A DNA stretch of 51,139 nucleotides, from assembly GCA_021778635.1 (NCBI GenBank), contig JAJYCD010000014.1:1-51139 (forward strand). The letters are read 5' to 3'. The stretch comes from Actinomycetes bacterium. GTDB lineage: Bacteria; Actinomycetota; Actinomycetes; Actinomycetales; Cellulomonadaceae. Shown here in pieces: positions 1 to 8,335 of the stretch. A program made the position numbers and the translations under genes. The first letter of the stretch is position 1; each line of letters starts with the position of its first letter. Below the pieces are notes generated by a model. The model did not search any database and was not told where the DNA came from. It saw only the letters and a list, made by a program, of their open reading frames with translations.

Positions 1-436
1 CGTCGCGAACCGCATCTTCGGTCACCTCGAGATCGGCGACCTCGAGGCACGCGCGCAATACAGGCCGAACAAGGCCTACGGGGACGCCAAGCTCGCGAAC
101 ATCCTCTTCACCCGCGAGCTGCACCGGCGGTACTCCTCCGCGGGGATCAGCGCGGCGGCATTCCACCCGGGTGGCGTCGCCACCAACTTCGCGGCCGACT
201 CGACCAGCCCGATGCGGATCGTCTACACGTCGGTCCTCAAGCGCGCGCTGATCTCGCCCGAGAAGGGCGCCGACACCCTCGTGTGGCTCGCGACGACGGA
301 ACCCGGCGCGCAGTGGGTCTCGGGCGGGTACTACGAGAAGCGCCGGATCGCGAAGGCGAACCCCCAGGCGGCCGACGCCGACCTCGCGCGAGAGCTCTGG
401 GAGCGCAGTGCCGCGATGGTCGGGCGCGCCGGCTGA
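1..436 (+). CDS. Short-chain dehydrogenase/reductase, C-terminal part (5' truncated by window)
   Basis: The frame is open from base 2 to the TGA at 434-436, so the gene starts upstream of the window. About 144 C-terminal residues are visible. The catalytic Tyr/Lys pair of SDR enzymes is seen as YGDAKLANILFTREL (Y-x3-K), followed by FHPGGVATNF, the Pro-Gly segment that normally contacts the nicotinamide. The KLAN form is typical of retinol-dehydrogenase-like or WW-domain-oxidoreductase-like SDRs, which are NAD(P)-dependent cytoplasmic oxidoreductases. The substrate cannot be told. The Rossmann TGxxxGIG part lies outside the window. It converges on the sugar-transport operon, with only about 30 bases between the two stops. 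Confidence 0.85.
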   Translation, partial: VANRIFGHLEIGDLEARAQYRPNKAYGDAKLANILFTRELHRRYSSAGISAAAFHPGGVATNFAADSTSPMRIVYTSVLKRALISPEKGADTLVWLATTEPGAQWVSGGYYEKRRIAKANPQAADADLARELWERSAAMVGRAG

Positions 437-467
437 GAGAGCGCGGCGACCCTCGCCCGTCGCGCGG

Positions 468-1745
468 TCACGTCCCGGCGGGGCGGTTGCGGCGGGCGAC
501 GGCGTCGATGGTGACGGCGACGAGCAGGACCAGGGCCGTCACGACGTACTTCGCGGCCGCGGAGAAGCCGAGCAGTCCCATGCCGTTGTCGATCGCGGCG
601 ATCACGATCCCGCCCAGGACCCCGTGCAGAGCCTTGCCTCGTCCGCCGAACAGACTGGTGCCGCCGATCACGGCTGCCGCGACGGAGTACAGCACGAGGG
701 TGCCGCCATCCAGGGCGGTGGAGATCGAGCGCAGGCGCGAGGCGTAGACGACCCCGCCGATGCCGGCAGTCAGCGAGGTGCACATGAACGCCAGCGTGCG
801 CACCCGGGGCAGGTGGATCCCGGCGCGCCGGGCCGCCTCGGCGTTGCCGCCGATCGCGTACACGTACAAGCCGAAGCGGCGCCGCCCGAGCACGTAGGTC
901 CACACCGCCAGGACCGCGAAGACCAGCACCAGCACCCAGGGCAGCCCGTACACCGGGACGAGGATGCCGCGGTCGGCGTTCGTCAGCAGCACCAGCGCCA
1001 CGCCTCCGAGCAAGGCGCCGACGATCTTCGCGATCGTGAGCGCCGGCGGTGGCGCCACCAGTCCCGACGCGCGCCGATGTGCGTCCCGGCGCCAGGTGAG
1101 CCCCGCGAAGACGACGACGACGACGAGCATCACCCCCCACCCCGCCGCCTTCGTCAGCGTCCCGGACGCGAGGTCGTTGATCGTGTTGTCCTGGATCAGG
1201 ATCGAGCCGCCGCTCCCGAGGATCCACAGCATCACGCCCTGCCAGAACAGCAGCCCTGCCAGGGTGACGACGAACGACGGAAGCCCGATCCGCGTGATCA
1301 TCGTGCCCTGCACGAGACCGATCACCGCACTGGCGGCCAGCGCCGCACCGATCGCCGCCCACCACGGCCACCCGACCGTCGGGCGAGCGAGCTCCGCCAT
1401 CACGACCGCGCTGAGCCCGGCGACGAACCCGATCGACAGGTCGATCTCTCCGAGCAGGAGAGCGAACACCTCGCCCATCGCGAGCAGGCTGAACACCGCC
1501 GCCTGCACGAGCAGGTTCACCAGGTTCCCCGCCGTCAAGAAGTGGCCGTTCAACGACTGGAACAGCACCGAGACGAGGATCAGGCCACCCACCACGGGCA
1601 GCACACCCGTCTCACCACCCCGGATCCGCACCACCGACGCGCGAAGGTACCCGCCGACCGTCCCGACCGAGGTCTCACCCTCGCTCGCATCCGCATCCGC
1701 GACGGGACCGCTCCGCGCCGAGGCGGCCACCTGGCTCTTCGTCAT
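468..1745 (-). CDS. xylH: Sugar ABC transporter permease, XylH type
   Basis: A 425-residue polytopic membrane protein of the BPD_transp_2 family, the channel-forming subunit of a CUT2-type monosaccharide importer. After a polar N-terminal tail of about 45 residues come roughly ten hydrophobic segments. The EIDLSIGFVAGLSAV loop and the NAEAARRAGI segment before the late transmembrane helices are the coupling and substrate-path regions conserved in XylH, RbsC and MglC. Its ATG overlaps the TGA of the upstream ATPase gene (ATGA), so the two are translationally coupled. The long N-terminal tail and large central loop fit XylH better than RbsC. Xylose is the likely substrate by family only; no xylA, xylB or xylR is in view. 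Confidence 0.85.
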   Translation of the reverse strand: MTKSQVAASARSGPVADADASEGETSVGTVGGYLRASVVRIRGGETGVLPVVGGLILVSVLFQSLNGHFLTAGNLVNLLVQAAVFSLLAMGEVFALLLGEIDLSIGFVAGLSAVVMAELARPTVGWPWWAAIGAALAASAVIGLVQGTMITRIGLPSFVVTLAGLLFWQGVMLWILGSGGSILIQDNTINDLASGTLTKAAGWGVMLVVVVVFAGLTWRRDAHRRASGLVAPPPALTIAKIVGALLGGVALVLLTNADRGILVPVYGLPWVLVLVFAVLAVWTYVLGRRRFGLYVYAIGGNAEAARRAGIHLPRVRTLAFMCTSLTAGIGGVVYASRLRSISTALDGGTLVLYSVAAAVIGGTSLFGGRGKALHGVLGGIVIAAIDNGMGLLGFSAAAKYVVTALVLLVAVTIDAVARRNRPAGT

Positions 1746-2563
1746 CGTCCTGCCTCGCTCTCGCGCGGTCCTGCTGTCCTCGTCGACGAGCCCGACGTCA
1801 TGAGGTCCACCACGATCTGGCGGTCGCTCTGCGCGACCGGGCGCACGTCGACCATCCGCCCGTGCCGGAGCACCGCGATCCGGTCGGCGACCTGGAACAC
1901 GTCGTTCAGGTTGTGCGACACGATCATCACGGCATGCCCGCGGTCCGCGAGGCGCCGGACGAGGTCGAGCACCATGGTCGTCTGCGCGACCCCGAGCGCT
2001 GCGGTGGGCTCGTCCATGATCACGAGCTTCGAGTTCCAGAGCACAGCCTTCGCGATCGCCACCGACTGACGCTGGCCCCCCGACAGCGACGCGACCTGCT
2101 GACGCACGGACCGTACGGTCGTGACCGCGAGGCTCGTGAGCGTCTCGCGCGCGGCGTTCTCCATCGACACCTCGTCCAGACCGGTGCGTCGCAGGCGTTC
2201 ACGCCCGAGGAACATGTTCTGGACGATGTCGAGGTTGTCGCACAGCGCGAGGTCCTGGTACACCGTCTGGATCCCGAGCGTGGCGGCCTCCGACGGCGTG
2301 CGGACGTGGACCGGGGAACCCTCCCACCACATCTCGCCGCTGTCCGGGACGTAGATGCCGGAGATGCACTTGATGAACGACGACTTGCCGGCGCCGTTGT
2401 CGCCCACCAGGGCGGTCACCATCCCGGCCGGGATGTCCAGATCGACCCCGGTGAGCGCCTCCACCGGGCCGAAGTGCTTGCTGACGCCCCTGAGCCGGAG
2501 GAGCGGTACGTCGCCGGCGGCCGCTCGCGGCGCCACGTCGTCGTGGTCCGTCATTGTCTGCAT
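1742..2563 (-). CDS. xylG: Sugar ABC transporter ATP-binding protein, XylG-like, single ATPase domain
   Basis: The protein (about 273 residues) has Walker A GDNGAGKSSF, signature LSGGQRQSVAIAKA, Walker B KLVIMDEPTAAL and switch His in VSHNLND. It energises the XylH-type permease. Many CUT2 ATPases are double-length (about 500 residues); this one holds a single nucleotide-binding domain and must act as a homodimer, as is common in actinobacterial versions. The open frame extends further upstream, but that part is low-complexity and overlaps the intergenic hairpin. I chose the ATG at 2563; another in-frame ATG lies at 2554. Neither has a strong Shine-Dalgarno. The 3' end overlaps the permease start. 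Confidence 0.85.
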   Translation of the reverse strand: MQTMTDHDDVAPRAAAGDVPLLRLRGVSKHFGPVEALTGVDLDIPAGMVTALVGDNGAGKSSFIKCISGIYVPDSGEMWWEGSPVHVRTPSEAATLGIQTVYQDLALCDNLDIVQNMFLGRERLRRTGLDEVSMENAARETLTSLAVTTVRSVRQQVASLSGGQRQSVAIAKAVLWNSKLVIMDEPTAALGVAQTTMVLDLVRRLADRGHAVMIVSHNLNDVFQVADRIAVLRHGRMVDVRPVAQSDRQIVVDLMTSGSSTRTAGPRESEAGR

Positions 2564-2611
2564 GCTGGAGCCATGCCTTCCCGGAGGTGGGAGTCCTTGG
2601 GTGTCAGGGAT

Positions 2612-2659
2612 CCGCGCACGTGGTGGGGTGAGGCGAACCCGATCCCACCACGTGCGCGG
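2612..2659 (-). terminator. Intergenic hairpin between binding-protein and ATPase genes (attenuator-like)
   Basis: Perfect 16-bp inverted repeat: arms 2612-2627 and 2644-2659 with a 16-base loop. It starts 8 bases after the stop of the binding-protein gene and ends before the ATPase start. There is no U-tract, which is usual in high-GC actinobacteria. Such a hairpin would let the binding protein be made in excess over ATPase and permease, by partial termination or by protecting the upstream mRNA from 3' decay. Confidence 0.7.
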
Positions 2660-2666
2660 CCGCGTA

Positions 2667-3884
2667 CTAGCTGATGCCTGCCGCCGTGCAGGCGCTGGCG
2701 ACGTTCCCGGCGCACAGCTGGGACGCGGTGACCGCACCGTCCTTGACCACCGTGGCGCCCATGTTCGCCGAGGTGACCCAGATCGGCGTGGTGTACACCG
2801 ACTTGATGGCCTTGCCGATCACCGAGTCGGTCGTCGTGGAGTTGACGAGGGTGCTCGGCGGGGTCTGCCCGGCACGCAGGTACAACGCAAGCGACGCCGC
2901 GGCCTGGGCCTCCAGATAGATCGGCTTGTACACGGTGCCGCACTGGTATCCGGTCAAGATGTTCTGCAGGCCGGGCAACGACGCGTCCTGACCGGTTGTC
3001 GGGAATGTCTTGGCGGGGATGTTGTCCTTCTTCAGGACGGCGATCACCGCATTAGCGTTGTCATCGTTCGGCGTCACGACCGCATTGATGTTCGGGTGCG
3101 CGGTGTACTGCTGCTCGAACGTCGTCGCCGCCACGGACGGTGTCCATGTGCCGGCCGGCTCGCCGACCTTCACGTAGGTCTTGTTGTCGAAGTACGGCTG
3201 CAGCACACCGTTGTACCCCTGGGCGAACAGCTTGGCGTTGTTGTCGGTCGGGTCCCCGTCCATGATCAAGATGTTCGGCTTGGTCACCTTCCAGTCCGTC
3301 AGGCACTGGACCTCGCCCTGACCGATGAGCTTGCCCACCGCGACGTTGTCGAAGCTGACGTAGTACCGGTCGGCGGGCCCACCGGTCACCAGCCGGTCGT
3401 AGTCGATGACCTTGACTCCGGCGGCCTCGGCCTTCGCCTCGATCGCCGCGCCACTTCCCGCGTCCAGCGGGTCCACCAGCAGCACCGACGCTCCGGCGTT
3501 GATGTCAGCCTCCGCCTGCGTCTGCATCGTCGACGCGCTGCCGTCGGCGTTGTCGATCTTGAACTGCGTCGACGAGAGGCCTGCCGTCTCGAACGCCTTC
3601 TTCAGGTACGGCGCGTCGTACTGCACGTACCGCGTCGAGGTCGTCGTGTCCGGCAGCAGGACTCCCACCATGCCCTTGCCCTGCGAGGCCAGACCGGTCA
3701 GCTGCTTCATGACGGAGAAGTCGGACGTGAAGGCCGCCGCCGACACCTGGGGTGCGGCCGAGGACGTGGTGGACTCCGCTGACGGGGAGGACGCCGGCGC
3801 CGGGGAGGAGCTGCATGCGGTGAGCACGAGCCCCAGCGAGACCGCGGCGCCGGTGAGCGCGACGGACCTGCGGACAGTTCCCAT
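2667..3884 (-). CDS. xylF: Sugar ABC transporter substrate-binding lipoprotein, XylF/ChvE type
   Basis: A 405-residue extracellular binding protein. The start at 3884 is fixed by a strong AAAGGAGG ribosome site 6-7 bases upstream and by the signal peptide MGTVRRSVALTGAA, which ends in lipobox LTAC; the Cys should be diacylated and anchor the protein to the membrane. A Ser/Ala/Pro-rich linker leads into a type I periplasmic-binding fold: GVLLPDTTTSTRY at the first strand, LLVDPLDAGSGAAIEAK, VIDYDRLVTGG and the VVTPNDDNANAVIAVL hinge region. The DYDRL and NDDNA signatures are typical of XylF-like xylose or aldose binders. It is first in the operon xylF-xylG-xylH. The open frame extends upstream to 4067, but that extension is not coding-like. 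Confidence 0.88.
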   Translation of the reverse strand: MGTVRRSVALTGAAVSLGLVLTACSSSPAPASSPSAESTTSSAAPQVSAAAFTSDFSVMKQLTGLASQGKGMVGVLLPDTTTSTRYVQYDAPYLKKAFETAGLSSTQFKIDNADGSASTMQTQAEADINAGASVLLVDPLDAGSGAAIEAKAEAAGVKVIDYDRLVTGGPADRYYVSFDNVAVGKLIGQGEVQCLTDWKVTKPNILIMDGDPTDNNAKLFAQGYNGVLQPYFDNKTYVKVGEPAGTWTPSVAATTFEQQYTAHPNINAVVTPNDDNANAVIAVLKKDNIPAKTFPTTGQDASLPGLQNILTGYQCGTVYKPIYLEAQAAASLALYLRAGQTPPSTLVNSTTTDSVIGKAIKSVYTTPIWVTSANMGATVVKDGAVTASQLCAGNVASACTAAGIS

Positions 3885-3954
3885 GATTGTGCCTCCTTTG
3901 ACGGAAATACAACGGTACGCCCTCAGCATCGTGCCACCGGAAAGCATCGCTGTC

Positions 3955-3992
3955 GAATTATGGCATTCCCAAAGAATTCTCATCGTGAATTC
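3955..3992 (-). promoter_or_regulatory. Candidate promoter/operator of the xylFGH operon
   Basis: This stretch upstream of xylF is unusually AT-rich for the window. It carries two GAATTC hexamers (3974-3979 and 3987-3992) forming an imperfect 19-base palindrome. On the minus strand a CATAAT hexamer sits at 3962-3957, about 70 bases before the start codon, but no good -35 box is at the right spacing. A palindromic operator for a sugar-responsive repressor is plausible; no regulator gene is adjacent. Confidence 0.3.
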
Positions 3993-4158
3993 ATAGGAAG
4001 CCTTTGTGATTGAGATGTGAAGGCGTCCCACATAATGCGCGTGCCGAGACGTCTCCGCCTCTCCCACGATTTCGAACTACGCGCCGGCACCATCGGCGGC
4101 AACCTTCCCGGCCGCGTAGGGTGACCTGTACGCACGCATCCGAGGAGACGCGAGGGCG

Positions 4159-5238
4159 GTGCACCTGGTGGGAGCCGACGACGCGCAACCAGGGGCGGGC
4201 ACGAGCGCGGCAACCTGCCGAGATCGCCAGGCCCCGCGCCGGCGAGGCGCCCTGCGCGGAGGATCACGCTGGACGGGTTCGGCGGTCGCGGTGCTGTGTG
4301 TGCTCACGGCGTGCGGACCGGCGCCGCGGTCCGCTCCGCAGCCTCCGACGGCTCCGTCGAGCGCACGACTGTCTCCCCTGGCGTCGTCGGCAGGTCCGAC
4401 GCCACCGTCTCCGGGCCAGGTCCCGGCGCACCGCCCGACCAGTACGGCGGTGCCCGTGACCAAGGTGCTGACGATCGTCCTGGAGAACCACGGCGTCGCC
4501 ACCGTGACCCGTTCGATGCCCCACCTGATGGCGCTGGCGCACGCGTACGGGCACACGACCGACTACCACGCGGTGACCCACCCGTCGCTCCCGAACTACC
4601 TGGCGCTCGCCGGCGGCTCGACCTTCGGCGTGCAGGACGACGGCGGTCCGGGAGCGCACCAGCTCACCGGCCAGTCGGTGTTCGACCTGGCGATCGCCCA
4701 CGGCCGAACGGCCCGCACCTACGCCGAGGGCATGCCGGGGAGCTGCTCGCTCCAGAGCGCCGGGCGCTATGCGGTGAAGCACAACCCCTGGGTCTACTTC
4801 ACGGACGTCGGCTCGCGCCGCGCGTGCGCCGCCGACGACGTGCCGCTCGGGACCACGACCTCAGGTCCGCTGGCCTCCGACATCGCCGCCGGGACGCTCC
4901 CGTCCATCGGGCTCGTCATCCCGGATCTCTGCCATGACGCACACGACTGCGGTCTCCCCTCGGCCGACGCCTGGGTCGCCGACTGGGTCACGCGGATCCA
5001 GCAGGGTGCCGACTGGAAGGCCGGCCGGTCAGCGGTGGTGATCACCTTCGACGAGGCCGAGACGGGCGGTGACAACACCGTGATGACGGTCGTGATCGCT
5101 CCGAGCCTCCACGCGGTCGTGGTCAGCGCACCGCTGACCCACCTCTCGTGGACGCGATGGATGAGCGACCTGGCCGGCGCGCCGGCACCTCGAGACGCGA
5201 ACGCGGCGCCGTCGCTCGGCGCCGCGTTCGGGCTCTGA
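4159..5238 (+). CDS. Secreted phosphoesterase-family lipoprotein
   Basis: A 359-residue protein related to the phosphoesterase (AcpA / phospholipase C-like) family within the alkaline-phosphatase superfamily. An Arg-rich N-terminus leads into a hydrophobic stretch ending in lipobox LTAC (around residue 52), then a long Pro/Ser/Thr linker. The catalytic-domain marks are VLENHGVATVTRSMPHL, the THPSLPNYLALAGGSTF stretch, GMPGSC, VIPDLCHDAHDC and a late ITFDEAE motif that ligates metal in relatives. It should hydrolyse phosphomonoesters or phosphodiesters outside the cell. The GTG at 4159 follows GAGGAG-like bases; an internal start nearer the signal peptide is possible because the n-region is long. 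It is divergent from xylF and has no partner gene. Confidence 0.75.
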   Translation: MHLVGADDAQPGAGTSAATCRDRQAPRRRGALRGGSRWTGSAVAVLCVLTACGPAPRSAPQPPTAPSSARLSPLASSAGPTPPSPGQVPAHRPTSTAVPVTKVLTIVLENHGVATVTRSMPHLMALAHAYGHTTDYHAVTHPSLPNYLALAGGSTFGVQDDGGPGAHQLTGQSVFDLAIAHGRTARTYAEGMPGSCSLQSAGRYAVKHNPWVYFTDVGSRRACAADDVPLGTTTSGPLASDIAAGTLPSIGLVIPDLCHDAHDCGLPSADAWVADWVTRIQQGADWKAGRSAVVITFDEAETGGDNTVMTVVIAPSLHAVVVSAPLTHLSWTRWMSDLAGAPAPRDANAAPSLGAAFGL

Positions 5239-5340
5239 TCGGGTTGTGGTCCCCGCGCGGTGCGGACTCCGCCCGGTTCAGGCCTGGTTCGGGCTCCAGC
5301 ACGGTTCGGGGCCCGGCTCACCGCGACGATGCCCGGTCGC

Positions 5341-5381
5341 GTCGACGGGCCCTCCTGCTGCGCACCGGAGGCCCCGTCGAC
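5341..5381 (+). terminator. Hairpin terminator downstream of the phosphoesterase gene
   Basis: Arms 5341-5355 and 5367-5381 match in 14 of 15 positions around an 11-base loop. It sits 100 bases after the phosphoesterase stop and has no U-tract. Confidence 0.5.
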
Positions 5382-5529
5382 GTGGGCACCTGACGAACGA
5401 CGGGACACCGGTGACCCGACACTCGCCGCGGCTTGTACGTGCACCCCATGATGCCACTCCCAGGCAAAGACAGCATCACATCTTCCTCATGAGAATGCTG
5501 CACGAGCGAGCCGCCTCGCTTCGCCTGCG

Positions 5530-5569
5530 GAGCCCTTGACACCGTGGAGCCCTTGACACCGTGGAGCCC
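5530..5569. repeat. 17-bp tandem repeat, 2.3 copies
   Basis: The unit GAGCCCTTGACACCGTG occurs at 5530-5546 and 5547-5563, followed by GAGCCC. Each copy contains TTGACA, but no -10 box is at a suitable distance, so this is probably not a promoter array. It lies about 90 bases past the end of the phosphatase gene. Confidence 0.9.
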
Positions 5570-5662
5570 GGCGTCGCCACAGCGGCACTCGCGACACGAC
5601 CGCCGTCGGCCGATCCGCACGAGAGGAGCATGCGGCTGTGGTCGGCACTGGCGTGGCCTCGT

Positions 5663-7135
5663 TCAGGCGCACGCGAAGGGGCTCAAGGTGCGCGGCAGAT
5701 CCTGGCTCCAGCTGATCAGCATCAACGTGAAGTCGTCATGGGCCAAGCCCGACTGGCGACGAAGGATCTCCTGCGAGAGCCGGCGCAGCACCTCGGGGAG
5801 AGGAGTCTCGGCATCGGACTCCCGCACGAGGAGATCGGTCAGCCCGGCGAGTCCCAACGGGGTCCCGACGTCGTCGAGCGCCGAGACGACGCCATCGGTG
5901 AGCAGGAGCAGCCGATCACCCGGTTCCAGCTGCTCCTCGCCGACGACGATCGCTGACGACTCGACGCCGAGGCGGGCCCGGTGCCCGCCGGTGACCGGCC
6001 GCACCAGCCGACCGCGCCGCAGCAGCAACGGGGTGGGCTGCCCGGCGTTGATGTACCGGAAGAGCCCCGAGACCAGATCGAGCTCGGCGACCAGGCCGTT
6101 CGCGAACGCGGGGACCGAGAGCAGGTCACCCAGGGCGTCGTGCATGGCCTGCGCCTGGTCGAACAACGGGCGCAGCTCGCGACGCGCGTGCCGATAGGCC
6201 GCGAGGACCGCCGCGGCGACGAGCCCGGACGCGACGTCTCCCCCGTCGGCATCGATCACCGCGAACTGGGCCAGGTCGTCAGAGAGCGCATAGTCGAACA
6301 CGTCGCCGCCGACGTCGACGCTGGGCTCGGTCCTGGCGGTGACGACGACCCGTTCGGTACCCGCGGTCTGCGGAGGGACGAGCTGTCGGACGAGTTCGGC
6401 GGAGACCGACGGTTGCTGGCGACGGCGCGCGATCTCGACCCCGTCGCCGAACTGCCCGATCACCGTGATGAGGTGCCCGAGGTAGTGCGCGAGCCACCAC
6501 ATCTGCTCGTGGAGCGCCGGATCGTCCAGGTCACCCTCGTGGGCGAGCGTCAGGTCCAGAACGCCCAGCCGCTCGGCACCGTCCAGCACCGGGACCCAGA
6601 GATGCGGTCTGCCTGCGACGATCTGGGCGACCGGCATCATGGTCCGGAACGCGCGGCCGCAGACGGTGCCCTCGAGGCCGAACGTCGCGATCGGCGTGAC
6701 ACCGGGCGGCAGCCACGGGACCAGCCTCGCCTCGGCGTGGTCGATCAGCAGGAGAACGGCCTGCACGTCGAGAGCCTCCGCGGCGGTGGTGAGGACCGCC
6801 GGCAGGCGGTCCGTCGGTGCGAGATGGGTACCTCGCAGGAGGGCGACGAGCCCGGCGAGCGGGCCGGCCTCCGGCAGCGCGGGCCGGATCTCCCGCGAGT
6901 ACGGCACCCGGGTGCGCGAGAAGAGCTGGTCGAGGCGTTCGTTGACCGCCCGGGTGAGGACGTCCTGCTCCAGCTCGTCGAGGGGACCCGTGCCCTCCAG
7001 GAACGCATCCAGATCGTCGGGATCTCCGAGGCCGCCCAGCGCGAAGTACCGGCTCCACAGCTCGTCGAGGGTGAACTGGCAGCGCCGCACGGCGGACGTG
7101 AGCAGGCGTCGGCGCAGGTCCTGTCGTCTGGGCAT
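5663..7135 (-). CDS. PP2C/SpoIIE-type serine phosphatase with GAF-like sensor domain
   Basis: A 490-residue cytoplasmic protein. Residues about 1-95 are helical and unassigned. About 100-235 is GAF-like (LTTAAEALDVQAVLLLID, then GLEGTVCGRAFRT and WVPVLDGAERLGVLDLTL). About 265-480 is a PP2C/SpoIIE phosphatase domain with metal-site acids in VGGDVFDYAL and VIDADGGDVASG, LLLTDGVVSA, and a terminal HDDFTLMLI. The usual DVSGHG motif is altered to DADGGD. Such phosphatases dephosphorylate STAS-type anti-anti-sigma factors in partner-switch pathways. The gene follows the GAF-ANTAR gene by 10 bases, so both are likely one transcript. The ribosome site before the ATG at 7135 is weak, suggesting coupled translation. 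Confidence 0.85.
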   Translation of the reverse strand: MPRRQDLRRRLLTSAVRRCQFTLDELWSRYFALGGLGDPDDLDAFLEGTGPLDELEQDVLTRAVNERLDQLFSRTRVPYSREIRPALPEAGPLAGLVALLRGTHLAPTDRLPAVLTTAAEALDVQAVLLLIDHAEARLVPWLPPGVTPIATFGLEGTVCGRAFRTMMPVAQIVAGRPHLWVPVLDGAERLGVLDLTLAHEGDLDDPALHEQMWWLAHYLGHLITVIGQFGDGVEIARRRQQPSVSAELVRQLVPPQTAGTERVVVTARTEPSVDVGGDVFDYALSDDLAQFAVIDADGGDVASGLVAAAVLAAYRHARRELRPLFDQAQAMHDALGDLLSVPAFANGLVAELDLVSGLFRYINAGQPTPLLLRRGRLVRPVTGGHRARLGVESSAIVVGEEQLEPGDRLLLLTDGVVSALDDVGTPLGLAGLTDLLVRESDAETPLPEVLRRLSQEILRRQSGLAHDDFTLMLISWSQDLPRTLSPFACA

Positions 7136-7145
7136 GTCGACGTGC

Positions 7146-7868
7146 TCAGCGGGAGCCGCGTGCGGTCGCGGCCACGAGTCGGCGAGCGACGTGCTCCAAG
7201 GTTCGCCCGTCGCGTTCCGTCAGGCCGACGAGATAGGCGAACGCCCCCTGCTCGCTCGTGCGTTCACGGGCCATCACGATGCCCTTGGCCTGGTTGAGCA
7301 CGTCACGGCTGCGCAGGGACGCCCTCACATCGGGACCGAACCGGCCGGCCCGCCGATAGGCGCCGGCCGTCGCGACGAGCAGAGCGGCCTGCGCGGCCAC
7401 GACGTGCACGATCTGCGCGGTCCGCTCGTCGAAGCCCTCGGCCCGTTCACCGTAGAGGTCGAGGGTGCCGAGCACGTCCTCGCCCGCGACCACCGGCGCA
7501 CTGATCGAGGCGTGAAGACCCAGCTCGGCCGCCGCGCCGGACAACCGGCTCCACCGCGGGTCGGACTGCACGTCGTCGGATCGCACCACCTCTCGACGTG
7601 CGCCGGCGTCGATCGACGGCCCCTCGTCCAGCTCCTCCTGGGCCGCGCCGATCGTCGCCGCTCGCGCGCCCGACCCGGCGCGGCACACCCGGCGACCGTC
7701 GTCGTCGAACAGCAAGAACCCCGCCTCGGCACAGCCGGGTACGGCGAGCACCGACAACGCGATCATCAGGTCGAGCCCCGCGTCCACCGCGTGCTCGGGC
7801 AAGAAGCTCCCGGTTCCTCTCTCGAAGACGCGCGCGAGCTCCGCCCCGCCGGTGAAGTCGACATCCAT
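7146..7868 (-). CDS. GAF-ANTAR domain regulator
   Basis: 240 residues: a GAF sensor domain at about 30-165 (GFLLFDDDGR to ISAPVVAGEDVLGTLDLYG), a coiled connector, then a C-terminal ANTAR domain at about 180-235 (RSRDVLNQAKGIVMARE, AFAYLVGLTERDGRTLEHVA). ANTAR domains bind paired-hexaloop RNA hairpins and antagonise transcription termination, so this is a likely ligand-controlled antiterminator. The start at 7868 has AGGAG five bases upstream. It is first in a two-gene unit with the PP2C phosphatase. Its GAF ligand is unknown and no ANTAR target hairpin pair is obvious nearby. Confidence 0.85.
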   Translation of the reverse strand: MDVDFTGGAELARVFERGTGSFLPEHAVDAGLDLMIALSVLAVPGCAEAGFLLFDDDGRRVCRAGSGARAATIGAAQEELDEGPSIDAGARREVVRSDDVQSDPRWSRLSGAAAELGLHASISAPVVAGEDVLGTLDLYGERAEGFDERTAQIVHVVAAQAALLVATAGAYRRAGRFGPDVRASLRSRDVLNQAKGIVMARERTSEQGAFAYLVGLTERDGRTLEHVARRLVAATARGSR

Positions 7869-8000
7869 CCATGCTCCTATGTTCGGTGCGGCGCATCTCG
7901 CCGCGGCGCAGCGGTGTCGCCCCGACCCGTCGACCCAGGAGGGTGCGGGACCGGGCGGACGCCACCACGCCGCGGCGAGGCGCGAGGGGCCGCGAGGCCG

Positions 8001-8156
8001 CTACCTGACCCGGCTGCTGCGACCGACGAGGCCCATGACCAGGCTGACGATCAGGACGACCACGCCGATCCAGATCAGGAAGTGTCCGATGCTGGTCGCG
8101 ACGCCCAGGACGAGCAGGACGACGCCGACCAGGATGAGCAGGAGCCATGACGGCAT
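8001..8156 (-). CDS. Small two-helix membrane protein
   Basis: A 51-residue protein. The ATG at 8156 is preceded by AAGGAG, which decides the start against a longer open frame reaching 8282. Two hydrophobic helices (residues about 3-20 and 25-45) are separated by GHFLIW and followed by a basic tail GRSSRVR. It resembles the small hydrophobic proteins often found with CsbD in actinobacterial stress regions; no function is assigned. Confidence 0.7.
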   Translation of the reverse strand: MPSWLLLILVGVVLLVLGVATSIGHFLIWIGVVVLIVSLVMGLVGRSSRVR

Positions 8157-8173
8157 GGTGCACTCCTTCGATT

Positions 8174-8194
8174 CGCTCAGCTCACCGCTGAGCG
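8174..8194 (-). promoter_or_regulatory. Hairpin or operator just upstream of the small membrane protein
   Basis: Arms CGCTCAGC (8174-8181) and GCTGAGCG (8187-8194) around a 5-base spacer, located directly upstream of the ribosome site. It could be a 5'-UTR stem-loop or a dimer-binding site. Confidence 0.35.
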
Positions 8195-8335
8195 CGAACG
8201 GGCCGTGTTCTCCGAACCCAGGTGACTCCCCCTCAGCGTGACAAAGGTCCCTCCTACGCGCATCCTGAGAGCGGGACTCCACCTACGGCACGTCTCGCCG
8301 ACGGCGACGGCCGAGGCGCGCAGATCGCGGGACCG

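Larger units (their letters stand above)
5239..5662. other. Intergenic stretch without a recognisable gene
   Basis: The 424 bases between the phosphoesterase gene and the convergent phosphatase gene contain a hairpin (5341-5381) and a 17-bp tandem repeat (5530-5569). No open frame here has a ribosome site together with protein-like composition. Confidence 0.6.

Noticed and set aside
2355..3782. A 475-codon plus-strand open frame opposite xylF and xylG
   Set aside because: No ribosome site or motif; the opposite strand has a lipoprotein signal and ABC motifs in the right order.
5536..5558. Two TTGACA boxes as a plus-strand promoter
   Set aside because: No -10-like hexamer 16-19 bases downstream and no plus-strand gene follows; better described as a tandem repeat.
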